From positions 1-5,313 of the forward strand of contig CARXAY010000101.1 of the NCBI GenBank assembly GCA_949093475.1: a stretch of DNA of 5,313 nt, read 5' to 3'. Source of the stretch: an uncultured Oscillospiraceae bacterium (GTDB lineage Bacteria > Bacillota > Clostridia > Oscillospirales > Oscillospiraceae). Below are positions 1 through 5,001 of this stretch, in pieces. The notes below the pieces were generated by a model. The model made no database searches. It was not told the origin of the DNA and saw only the letters and a list, made by a program, of their open reading frames with translations. Positions within the stretch are counted from its first letter, which is position 1. Each line of letters begins with the position of its first letter. The position numbers were made by a program, and so were the translations under genes.

Positions 1-678
1 CGCTTTGACGAGGACTGGCTCTTGGCCTGCCTGCGGCAAATGCTGGGGGCGATGGTGGAGAACAAGAGCCGCTTCTTTGCCTTGGTGGAGAGACGGTGCA
101 ACGAGGCTTTGAAAAGCTATCTGGCCTCCACCATGGCGGTCACACCTGACGAAATCAAGGAGCGGATACGCAAGCTGGAAAGGGAGCGGGAGAACATCAA
201 GGGAATGGTGCGAGAGGAAATGATAAGTATGGACGAGGCCAAGCAGGATATGATTCCCCTCAATCATCAGTTGGACAAGCTCCGCTTTCAGCTTGCCGAG
301 GCCAAGAACACCGCCGATGTGACCAAGCAGGTCAAGGAGAGCGTCAAGCGATTTATGCGGGACTTCTCCGCTTTCCAAGTGACCGAAAACCTGACCAACG
401 GCGACTTGAAAAAGGTCATTGAGAAAATCGTAGTTATGAGCAAGGAAGAAATCTATGTGTATTTCAAGCTGGGCAACGAGAACAAGCCTTTGAGCGTTCC
501 GTTCTCCCTGACGGACACATTGACCATCGACACCGATTCCCACAACCGTACACAAGGACATCTCCGAGCGGCTGGCGGCCTTTCGGCCGGGGCTTTACGC
601 GCAGGTGAAGGAGGTGCTGGACGTGAACAAGGCCCAGCGCCATCTGCGGGGCGGCGCGGCGACGCGGAGAAAATATAA
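1..678 (+). CDS. Large serine recombinase, C-terminal part (5' end outside window)
   Basis: The reading frame is open from base 1 (RFDEDWLLACLRQM...), so this is the C-terminal ~225 residues of a longer protein. Visible are a helical segment, then a charged heptad-like stretch (roughly bases 145-320: DEIKERIRKLERERENIKG ... LNHQLDKLRFQLAEAKN), then a helix-to-beta tail ending VIEKIVVMSKEEIYVYFKLG. This is the arrangement after the zinc ribbon in TndX/TnpX-like large serine recombinases, in which the coiled coil controls synapsis and the direction of recombination. The catalytic serine domain is upstream and not visible. The last ~42 residues, from about base 545, are rich in Gly, Ala and Arg and unlike any recombinase tail. 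They result from reading through into the 3' end of spoIIID in the wrong frame, and the stop at 676-678 lies within spoIIID sequence. Its role is inferred as integration and excision of the element whose right end lies here. Recombinase family is fairly secure; exact subfamily is not. Confidence 0.85.
   Translation, partial: RFDEDWLLACLRQMLGAMVENKSRFFALVERRCNEALKSYLASTMAVTPDEIKERIRKLERERENIKGMVREEMISMDEAKQDMIPLNHQLDKLRFQLAEAKNTADVTKQVKESVKRFMRDFSAFQVTENLTNGDLKKVIEKIVVMSKEEIYVYFKLGNENKPLSVPFSLTDTLTIDTDSHNRTQGHLRAAGGLSAGALRAGEGGAGREQGPAPSAGRRGDAEKI
540..556 (+). other. Probable element-chromosome junction (attR-like)
   Basis: Upstream of about 545 the DNA is recombinase-coding and moderately GC-rich. 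Downstream it is GC-rich and encodes SpoIIID in a different frame. Reading the spoIIID frame backwards gives IPTTVHKD, where SpoIIID proteins have S-K-S-T-V-H-K-D. Similarity therefore starts at the Thr codon at 545, and the crossover core probably lies within accgtacac (545-553). It includes a GT dinucleotide, commonly the central dinucleotide for large serine recombinases. The exact core cannot be fixed without the left junction or an uninterrupted relative. Confidence 0.5.
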
Positions 679-688
679 GGGAGAGTAA
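545..688 (+). pseudogene. spoIIID: 3' fragment of spoIIID (sporulation transcriptional regulator), interrupted
   Basis: Read from 545, this stretch gives TVHKDISERLAAFRPG, then LYAQVKEVLDVNKAQRHLRGG, then AATRRKYKGE and a TAA at 686-688. It matches the C-terminal half of SpoIIID, a small (~80-95 residue) DNA-binding protein of the mother cell that acts with sigma-E and sigma-K. Diagnostic parts are the end of the recognition helix (STVHKD), the ERL...P..... V+E+LD linker, and the basic tail RHLRGG.AT+.KYK, which contributes to DNA binding. The start codon, the first HTH helices and the promoter are missing and must lie beyond the element. The fragment is intact to its natural stop, without frameshift or stop codon, and is followed by a terminator. 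It is overlapped by the out-of-frame tail of the recombinase. Alone it cannot make a working regulator. It would be restored only if the element excises precisely and the 5' half exists upstream. Identity rests on remembered SpoIIID sequences. Confidence 0.85.
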
Positions 689-696
689 AAAGCGCG

Positions 697-731
697 AGGC
701 CGCCGGGAGGAAGATTCCTTCCGGCGGCTTT
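697..731 (+). terminator. Intrinsic terminator after spoIIID 3' end
   Basis: GCCGCCGGGAGGA (699-711) pairs with TCCTTCCGGCGGC (716-728) with one G-U wobble and a four-base loop (712-715). It can extend by A-U and G-U pairs at the base. The T tract is short (TTTGTGT), so efficiency is uncertain. It begins 10 bases after the spoIIID stop and is probably the native terminator of that gene. It would now also end transcripts leaving the recombinase. Confidence 0.65.
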
Positions 732-824
732 GTGTATTGCGCGCAGAAAAAATTTTCCCCTTTTTTCAAAAAAGGCAGTGGTTGTGGAGGATCGGCTGTT
801 TTGGCTGCTCAACCCCCAAGATAT

Positions 825-841
825 TGTTACAAAACGGTGAC
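825..841 (+). promoter_or_regulatory. Possible degenerate WalR-like site upstream of promoter
   Basis: TGTTAC (825-830), five bases, then GGTGAC. The first half matches the WalR half-site TGTWAH fully, the second in four of six positions. It lies about 30 bases upstream of the -35 element, where a response regulator could activate. Taken alone it is weak; it gains interest only from the perfect box at 909-925. Confidence 0.22.
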
Positions 842-871
842 AAAGCCCGCGGCGGGAGACGGGGAACGGGG

Positions 872-900
872 TTGACGGACGGCTGGAAAGGGTGTATGAT
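872..900 (+). promoter_or_regulatory. Sigma-A-type promoter of the M23 peptidase gene
   Basis: TTGACG (872-877), a 17-base spacer, then TATGAT (895-900). Each hexamer has one mismatch to consensus. The predicted start near 907 gives a leader of about 78 bases before the ATG at 985. The 689-984 gap holds no gene. It contains the terminator above, an A/T-tract inverted repeat (CCTTTTTT, C, AAAAAAGG; 759-775), this promoter and the WalR-like sites. Confidence 0.75.
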
Positions 901-908
901 ACCAATGT

Positions 909-925
909 TGTAACTGATTTGTAAT
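909..925 (+). promoter_or_regulatory. WalR (YycF) box at predicted transcription start
   Basis: TGTAAC (909-914), five bases, TGTAAT (920-925). This matches all constrained positions of the known WalR consensus TGTWAH-N5-TGTWAH. WalRK is the essential Firmicute two-component system that controls peptidoglycan hydrolases, and the gene downstream encodes such a hydrolase. The box begins 9 bases after the -10 element, overlapping the predicted start and initial transcribed region. In known regulons a site placed like this usually means repression. Binding is inferred; no walR gene is visible here. Confidence 0.5.
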
Positions 926-984
926 TTTTTCCTGTCCCGGCAACGGGTGGGAATTCCACAACATATGGTGGGAGGTGAACTGCG

Positions 985-2448
985 ATGGACGAGATATTGT
1001 ACCCCGGCCCTCAGCCCACGGAGGCGGCGGAGAGCGGCCCTGCCGCCAAGCGTGACTGGCGCGAGGAGCTGCGCGACCGGGTAGACGAGCTGCTGTTTCG
1101 TTGGGACGCAGGCCGGGAAAAGCGGCGCTTCCCGGCGCGGGCCTTTTTGCTCGCGGCGCTGTTCATTGCGGTTCTCACCACTGTCCCCACGGTCTATACC
1201 CGCGGGTACGAGGTAACGGTGGACGGCACGCCGCTGGGCATCGTCTCCGACCGGGGCGAGTTTGAACGTATCGTAGGCCGGGTGGAAGACCGGGTCAGCG
1301 AGATCCTTGGCTACGACTACGACCTGACGTGCGAGGTGGACTACAAGAGCCGTATCGTGGAGCGCAGCGAGATCTCCTCCCTGTCCGGCTTTGAGACCTA
1401 TCTTTTCAATCAGGTGGACGAGGTGAGCAAGAATTACACCCTCACCATCGACGGGAAGGAAATGGGCGTGCTGGCGGACGCCACCGAGCTGGAGGAGCTG
1501 CTGGCGGAGCTGAAAGCTCCGTATCAGAACGCCAACACCGTGTCCTGCGAGTTTACCGTCCCGGTGAATCTGGACTATTCCTACACCGCCAACGGCGACA
1601 CCGCCGATCTGGACGCCCTGCGCGCCCTGCTCACCTCCGATTCCGTGGAAGCGGTGACCTATACGGTGAAGGCGGGCGACACCTATTCCGGCATCGCCAA
1701 AAAGCACGACATGACCGTGGATGAGCTGATGGCCATGAATCCGCAGGCCAGCCTGAAGAGCCTAATGCCCAAACAGGAACTGACCGTACAGCGGAATGTA
1801 CCCTATCTCTCCGTCCGCAGCGTGGACGCAGTGACCTATCAGGAGGCTATTCCCGCCCCCATTGAGTACAAAGAGGACGACACCATGTATCAGGGGGACA
1901 GCAAGGTGCTTGACCCCGGCGCAGAGGGCACGGCGCTGGTCACCGCCCGCATCACCTACCTCAACGGCTATGAGGAGGCCCGGGATATCCAGAACACCCG
2001 TGAGTTGACCGCGCCCCAGACCAAGGTGGTGGCCAAGGGCACCAAGGAGCGGCCCAAGACCATGGCCAAGGGCAACTTTATTTGGCCCGTCCGGGGCACG
2101 ATCACGTCCCGTTACGGATGGCGCACCCTCTTCGGCGTCTCCAACTTCCACGGCGGGCTGGACATCGGCGTGCGCACCGGCACTTCCGTCAAGGCCGCCG
2201 ATGGCGGCAAGGTGGTCACCGCCTGCTGGCACAACAGCTACGGGTATTATGTGGTCATTGACCACGAAAACGGCAAGCAGACCTACTATGCCCACAACTC
2301 CAAGCTGCTGGTCAGCGTGGGCCAGCGGGTGTATCAGGGTCAGGTCATCGCCAAGTCCGGCTCTACCGGGAACTCCACCGGCCCTCACTGCCACTTCGAG
2401 GTGCGGGTGAACGGCCAGCGGGTGAACCCCCGCAATTATCTGCCCTGA
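985..2448 (+). CDS. Membrane-anchored LysM-G5-M23 peptidoglycan endopeptidase
   Basis: A 487-residue cell-wall hydrolase. Order of parts: charged cytoplasmic N-terminus; one membrane helix at about 53-71 (AFLLAALFIAVLTTVPTVY), used as an uncleaved anchor; an extracytoplasmic region of two related-looking stretches (EVTVDGTPLGIV near 74 and LTIDGKEMGVL near 154); LysM at ~226-270 (YTVKAGDTYSGIAKKH), which binds peptidoglycan; G5 at ~277-353 (ending VVAKGTKERP); and an M23 domain at ~363-487. The M23 zinc site is complete: H389 and D393 (HGGLD), H470 in HCH, with catalytic histidines H437 (YYAH) and H468. An active LytM-like endopeptidase cutting peptide cross-links is therefore expected. The ATG at 985 has GGAGGTGA (971-978) six bases upstream. 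It has its own promoter and terminator. SpoIIQ of endospore formers is also an M23 protein encoded near spoIIID, but it is much shorter and lacks LysM and G5. A vegetative wall-remodelling role fits better. Confidence 0.93.
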   Translation: MDEILYPGPQPTEAAESGPAAKRDWREELRDRVDELLFRWDAGREKRRFPARAFLLAALFIAVLTTVPTVYTRGYEVTVDGTPLGIVSDRGEFERIVGRVEDRVSEILGYDYDLTCEVDYKSRIVERSEISSLSGFETYLFNQVDEVSKNYTLTIDGKEMGVLADATELEELLAELKAPYQNANTVSCEFTVPVNLDYSYTANGDTADLDALRALLTSDSVEAVTYTVKAGDTYSGIAKKHDMTVDELMAMNPQASLKSLMPKQELTVQRNVPYLSVRSVDAVTYQEAIPAPIEYKEDDTMYQGDSKVLDPGAEGTALVTARITYLNGYEEARDIQNTRELTAPQTKVVAKGTKERPKTMAKGNFIWPVRGTITSRYGWRTLFGVSNFHGGLDIGVRTGTSVKAADGGKVVTACWHNSYGYYVVIDHENGKQTYYAHNSKLLVSVGQRVYQGQVIAKSGSTGNSTGPHCHFEVRVNGQRVNPRNYLP

Positions 2449-2465
2449 GCGATCTGATATCAAGC

Positions 2466-2495
2466 AAGGGACGCACTGAGTGCGTCCCTTCTTTT
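2466..2495 (+). terminator. Intrinsic terminator of the M23 peptidase gene
   Basis: AAGGGACGCAC (2466-2476), loop TGA, GTGCGTCCCTT (2480-2490), then CTTTTA. An 11-base perfect stem, 17 bases after the stop codon. It separates the peptidase from the transport operon. Confidence 0.9.
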
Positions 2496-2502
2496 ATGCA
2501 GA

Positions 2503-2542
2503 AATGAATAAATATTCACCGCACAATGAATAAAGGAAAACA
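2503..2542 (+). promoter_or_regulatory. ARG box (ArgR/AhrC operator) plus adjacent half-site
   Basis: Bases 2503-2520 read AATGAATAAATATTCACC. They agree with the ArgR/AhrC ARG box WNTGAATWWWWATTCANW at every position except the last. A second copy of AATGAATAAA begins at 2525, 22 bases after the first, so both lie on the same DNA face, as in paired ARG boxes. The second copy has only its left half conserved. The site ends about 50 bases upstream of the first half of the -35 region, too far for simple occlusion; looping, activation or an unseen promoter are possible. It supports an arginine-related role for the operon. Confidence 0.55.
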
Positions 2543-2568
2543 CAGCTTTGAATTTGTGGAAATTGCCC

Positions 2569-2597
2569 TTGCATTTTTGGTGAATCTCATGTATAAT
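2569..2597 (+). promoter_or_regulatory. Sigma-A-type promoter of the amino-acid transport operon
   Basis: TTGCAT (2569-2574), a 17-base spacer, and a perfect TATAAT (2592-2597). Transcription should start near 2604, 44 bases before the ATG at 2648. This is the strongest promoter in the window, in keeping with high demand for a binding lipoprotein. Confidence 0.82.
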
Positions 2598-2609
2598 CAC
2601 CCTCAGATT

Positions 2610-2628
2610 TCCGCTTTGAGGAAGCGGA
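2610..2628 (+). promoter_or_regulatory. Small hairpin in the 5' leader of the transport operon
   Basis: TCCGCTT (2610-2616) pairs with AAGCGGA (2622-2628) around a five-base loop, ending five bases before the AAGGAG ribosome binding site (2633-2638). CCTCA (2601-2605) can instead pair with TGAGG (2617-2621), which is that loop plus flank, so the pairings could compete or form a pseudoknot. It may only stabilise the mRNA 5' end. No known riboswitch fits so short a leader. Confidence 0.3.
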
Positions 2629-2647
2629 CAACAAGGAGACGAGTGAA

Positions 2648-3484
2648 ATGAAGAAGTTTACCAAAATTTTAGCGCTGGCTCTGGCCGTCTGCCTGTGCAT
2701 GGGCCTGCTGGCCGGCTGCACCGGCGGGAAAGACCCCGTAGAGCCCACTGCGCCCGCCAGCAACGGCGGCGATGACGCCGCCGCGCTCAAGACGGTGGAG
2801 ACGGGCAAGCTCCATATGTCCACCAACGCCGCGTTCCCTCCCTATGAGATGACCACCGACGACGGCGGCTTCGAGGGCATCGACGTGGAGGTGGCTACTG
2901 CCATCGCCAAGAAGCTGGGTCTGGAGCTGGTGGTGGACGATATGGGCTTTGACGCCGCCCTCACCGCCGTTCAGACCGGCAAGAGCGACATCGCCATGGC
3001 GGGCATTACCGTCACCGACGAGCGCAAGGAGGTCATGGACTTCTCCGACAGTTACGCCACCGGCATTCAGGTGGTCATCGTCAAGGAGGGCTCTCCCATT
3101 GAGACGGTGGACGATCTGGCCAACGCCCAGATGATCGGCTGCCAGAAGGCCACCACCGGGTACATCTACTGCTCCGACACCCCGGAGAACGGCGGCTACG
3201 GCGAGGATCACGTCACCGCCTACGAGACCGGCGCGCTGGCTGTTATGGCTCTGGTCAACGGCCAGATCGACGCGGTGGTCATCGACAACGAGCCCGCCAA
3301 GAGCTATGTGGCCGCCAACGAGGGCCTGAAGATCCTTGACACCGAGTTTGCCGTGGAGGATTACGCCATCGCCGTGGGCAAGGGCAACACCCAGCTTCTG
3401 GACGCGGTGAACAAGGCCATGGCTGAGCTGAAGGCCGACGGCACGTTCCAGGACATCGTGGACAAGTACATCAAAGCGGAGTAA
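2648..3484 (+). CDS. Polar (probably basic) amino-acid ABC transporter, substrate-binding lipoprotein
   Basis: A 278-residue solute-binding protein of the SBP_bac_3 family (HisJ/ArtJ/GlnH group). The N-terminus MKKFTKILALALAVCLCMG is a lipoprotein signal, with lipobox LAGC and lipidated C24. A Gly/Pro/Ala/Asp-rich linker reaches ~45, then two lobes follow. Ligand-site motifs are present: NAAFPPYEM at the start of lobe 1; FEGIDVEVA; TDERKEVMDFSDSY, with R126 the expected clamp for the ligand alpha-carboxylate; QKATTG in lobe 2; and IDNEPA, with D213 the expected ligand for the alpha-amino group. The NAxFPPYE...GxDV and T.ERK.V.DFSD pattern resembles arginine-binding members, and the ARG box upstream agrees, but lysine, ornithine, histidine or cystine cannot be excluded. 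Two cysteines (C165, C175) flank the QKATTG loop and could form a disulfide. The start is set by AAGGAG nine bases upstream. It is first in the operon, followed by a terminator. Confidence 0.92.
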   Translation: MKKFTKILALALAVCLCMGLLAGCTGGKDPVEPTAPASNGGDDAAALKTVETGKLHMSTNAAFPPYEMTTDDGGFEGIDVEVATAIAKKLGLELVVDDMGFDAALTAVQTGKSDIAMAGITVTDERKEVMDFSDSYATGIQVVIVKEGSPIETVDDLANAQMIGCQKATTGYIYCSDTPENGGYGEDHVTAYETGALAVMALVNGQIDAVVIDNEPAKSYVAANEGLKILDTEFAVEDYAIAVGKGNTQLLDAVNKAMAELKADGTFQDIVDKYIKAE

Positions 3485-3497
3485 TTCCGATCAAGAG

Positions 3498-3530
3498 AAG
3501 GGCGGCCTTCTAAAAAGGGCCGCCCTTTTT
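3498..3530 (+). terminator. Internal terminator between binding protein and permease
   Basis: AAGGGCGGCC (3498-3507) pairs perfectly with GGCCGCCCTT (3518-3527), closing a ten-base loop and followed by TTT. Outer bases AGAGAA (3494-3499) and TTCTCT (3529-3534) offer an alternative extension. No promoter is evident before the permease, so the downstream genes appear to depend on read-through. This would give excess binding protein over membrane components, a known arrangement in binding-protein operons. Confidence 0.85.
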
Positions 3531-3540
3531 CTCTATGAGA

Positions 3541-3547
3541 AAGGAGG
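3541..3547 (+). promoter_or_regulatory. Ribosome binding site that sets the permease start
   Basis: AAGGAGG lies 11 bases before the ATG at 3559. An in-frame ATG at 3535 would put this site inside the gene and has only terminator sequence upstream, so 3559 is preferred. CCTC (3555-3558), touching the start codon, can pair with GAGG (3544-3547) and might weakly mask the site. Confidence 0.75.
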
Positions 3548-3558
3548 GGCAACACCTC

Positions 3559-4290
3559 ATGTTGGAAGGCATCGTCCTTTGGCTGGCCAAGCTTGGGCCG
3601 CGGTTTCACCGGGCGTTTATCGAGGGAAACCGCTGGAAGCTTTATCTCAAGGGTCTGGGCGCGACGGTGGAGATGACCGCCCTTGCCCTGTGTATGGGCA
3701 TCGTTTTGGGCGTTTTAGTGGCGGTCATCCGCACCGCCCACGACCAGCAGCGGCCGGGCAAGCGCAATTTCTTTTTGGGCTTTTTGAACGTCATCTGCAA
3801 GATCTACACCACCATCCTCCGGGGCACGCCCATGATGGTGCAGCTCCTGATCTGGGCCTTTGTCATCTTCAAGACCAGCCGCAACATGATCGCGGTGGGT
3901 GTCATCGGTCTGGGGATCAACTCGGGGGCTTATGTGGCGGAGATCGTCCGGGGCGGCCTGATGAGCGTGGATGTGGGCCAGAGCGAGGCGGGGCGCAGCT
4001 TGGGCCTTGGCTACATCGACACCATGCGCTTTATCATCATCCCGCAGGCTTTTAAGAACATTTTGCCCTCGCTGGGCAACGAGTTCATCACCCTCTTTAA
4101 GGACACCTCGCTGGTTCAGGCCATCGGCGGCGCGGAGCTGGCCTATTACGCTTCCACCATCGGCGGCAATACCTTCGACTATATGCCCCCCTATATCGGC
4201 ATCGCCGTCATGTATCTATTCATCGTGATCGTGCTGACTTGGCTTCAGGGAAAGCTGGAAAGGAGGCTGCGTCAAAGTGATCGACGTTAA
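3559..4290 (+). CDS. Amino-acid ABC transporter permease (HisM/GlnP type)
   Basis: A 243-residue inner-membrane permease of the His/Glu/Gln/Arg/opine family, the usual length for a single-domain member. Hydrophobic helices are seen at about TVEMTALALCMGIVLGVLVAV, MMVQLLIWAFVIF, MIAVGVIGLGINSGAYVA and near the C-terminus (YIGIAVMYLFIVIVLTW). Two family signatures are present: RGTPMMVQL from about residue 88, and the cytoplasmic EAA loop EAGRSLGLGYIDTMRFIIIP from residue 143, which docks on the ATPase. FKDTSLVQAIG is also typical. Only one permease gene is present, so a homodimer is expected, in contrast to HisQM or ArtQM pairs. The start at 3559 is chosen from the AAGGAGG site; an ATG 24 bases earlier is less likely. 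The 3' end overlaps the ATPase gene by 14 bases. Confidence 0.93.
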   Translation: MLEGIVLWLAKLGPRFHRAFIEGNRWKLYLKGLGATVEMTALALCMGIVLGVLVAVIRTAHDQQRPGKRNFFLGFLNVICKIYTTILRGTPMMVQLLIWAFVIFKTSRNMIAVGVIGLGINSGAYVAEIVRGGLMSVDVGQSEAGRSLGLGYIDTMRFIIIPQAFKNILPSLGNEFITLFKDTSLVQAIGGAELAYYASTIGGNTFDYMPPYIGIAVMYLFIVIVLTWLQGKLERRLRQSDRR

Positions 4291-4999
4291 AAACCTGAGT
4301 AAATCCTTCGGCGACCACTTGGTGCTGGACAACATCTCCGAGCATATCCACCCCGGCGAGAAGGTGGTGGTCATCGGCCCGTCCGGGTCGGGGAAGTCTA
4401 CCTTTTTGCGCTGCCTCAACCTGCTGGAGACCCCCTCGGCGGGGACGATCACCTTTGAAAACACCGTCATCACCGACCCCAAGACGGACATCAACGCCAT
4501 GCGGCGGCAGATGGGGATGGTGTTCCAGCACTTCAACCTCTTCCCCAACATGACCATCCGCAAAAACATCACTTTAGCTCCCGTGCGTACCAAACTGATG
4601 AGTCAGGCGGAGGCGGACGACACCGCCACCACCCTTTTGAAGCGGGTGGGGCTGGAGGACAAGGCGGACGCCTACCCCGCCCAGCTCTCCGGCGGCCAGA
4701 AGCAGCGCATTGCCATCGTCCGGGCCTTGGCCATGAAGCCCAAGGTCATGCTCTTCGACGAGCCTACCTCCGCCCTCGACCCCGAAATGGTGGGGGAGGT
4801 GCTGGACGTGATGAAGGAGCTGGCCCACGAGGGCATGACCATGGTGGTGGTCACCCACGAGATGGGCTTCGCCCGGGAGGTGGGCAGCCGCGTCCTCTTC
4901 ATGGATGGGGGGCACATTTTGGAGCAGAACACCCCGGCGGAGTTTTTTGCCAGCCCCAAAGAGCCGCGCACCATTGAGTTTTTGTCCAAGGTGCTGTGA
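4277..4999 (+). CDS. Amino-acid ABC transporter ATP-binding protein (HisP/GlnQ/ArtM type)
   Basis: A 240-residue ATPase powering the transporter from the cytoplasmic side. All motifs are present: Walker A GPSGSGKST (34-42), Q-loop VFQHFNLFP (Q84), signature LSGGQKQR (137-144), Walker B VMLFDEP (D161, E162), D-loop SALDPE (165-170) and H-loop histidine H194 in VVTHEMGFA. The FQHFNLFP and THEMGFAREV stretches are characteristic of the polar amino-acid subfamily. The usual AIARAL after the signature is AIVRAL here, a mild change. The start is GTG at 4277, inside the permease gene. AAGGAGG (4260-4266) sits ten bases before it, and MIDVKNLSKSFG is the standard beginning of the family. Overlap suggests translational coupling with the permease. 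Confidence 0.95.
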   Translation: MIDVKNLSKSFGDHLVLDNISEHIHPGEKVVVIGPSGSGKSTFLRCLNLLETPSAGTITFENTVITDPKTDINAMRRQMGMVFQHFNLFPNMTIRKNITLAPVRTKLMSQAEADDTATTLLKRVGLEDKADAYPAQLSGGQKQRIAIVRALAMKPKVMLFDEPTSALDPEMVGEVLDVMKELAHEGMTMVVVTHEMGFAREVGSRVLFMDGGHILEQNTPAEFFASPKEPRTIEFLSKVL

Positions 5000-5001
5000 C
5001 C

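Noticed and set aside
746..775. A/T-tract inverted repeats (GAAAAAA, TTTTTTC, AAAAAAGG) between spoIIID and the M23 promoter
   Set aside because: They could form alternative weak hairpins or curved DNA, but lie after a terminator and before a promoter, with no gene on either strand needing them. Not enough to call a function.
766..1707. Long open frame on the - strand, 313 codons
   Set aside because: It lies antisense to the promoter and first half of the M23 gene. Its composition is that of the reverse complement of GC-rich coding DNA, and it has no family motifs. The + strand gene is certain.
985..2448. M23 gene as spoIIQ, because it lies next to spoIIID
   Set aside because: The protein is about twice SpoIIQ length, carries LysM and G5 domains, and has a sigma-A-type promoter, not an evident forespore promoter. 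Neighbourhood alone is insufficient.
1762..2463. Long open frame on the - strand opposite the M23 domain
   Set aside because: Shadow of the peptidase: rich in G, V, A, H and L from GC-rich codons read backwards, with no recognisable domain and crossing the coding region of complete zinc-site motifs.
2669..3211. Open frame on the - strand opposite the binding-protein gene
   Set aside because: Same shadow pattern; the + strand protein has a clear lipobox and ligand motifs.
3535..3558. Permease starting at the ATG at 3535
   Set aside because: Its upstream sequence is the terminator with no ribosome binding site, whereas AAGGAGG lies inside this extension and fits the ATG at 3559.
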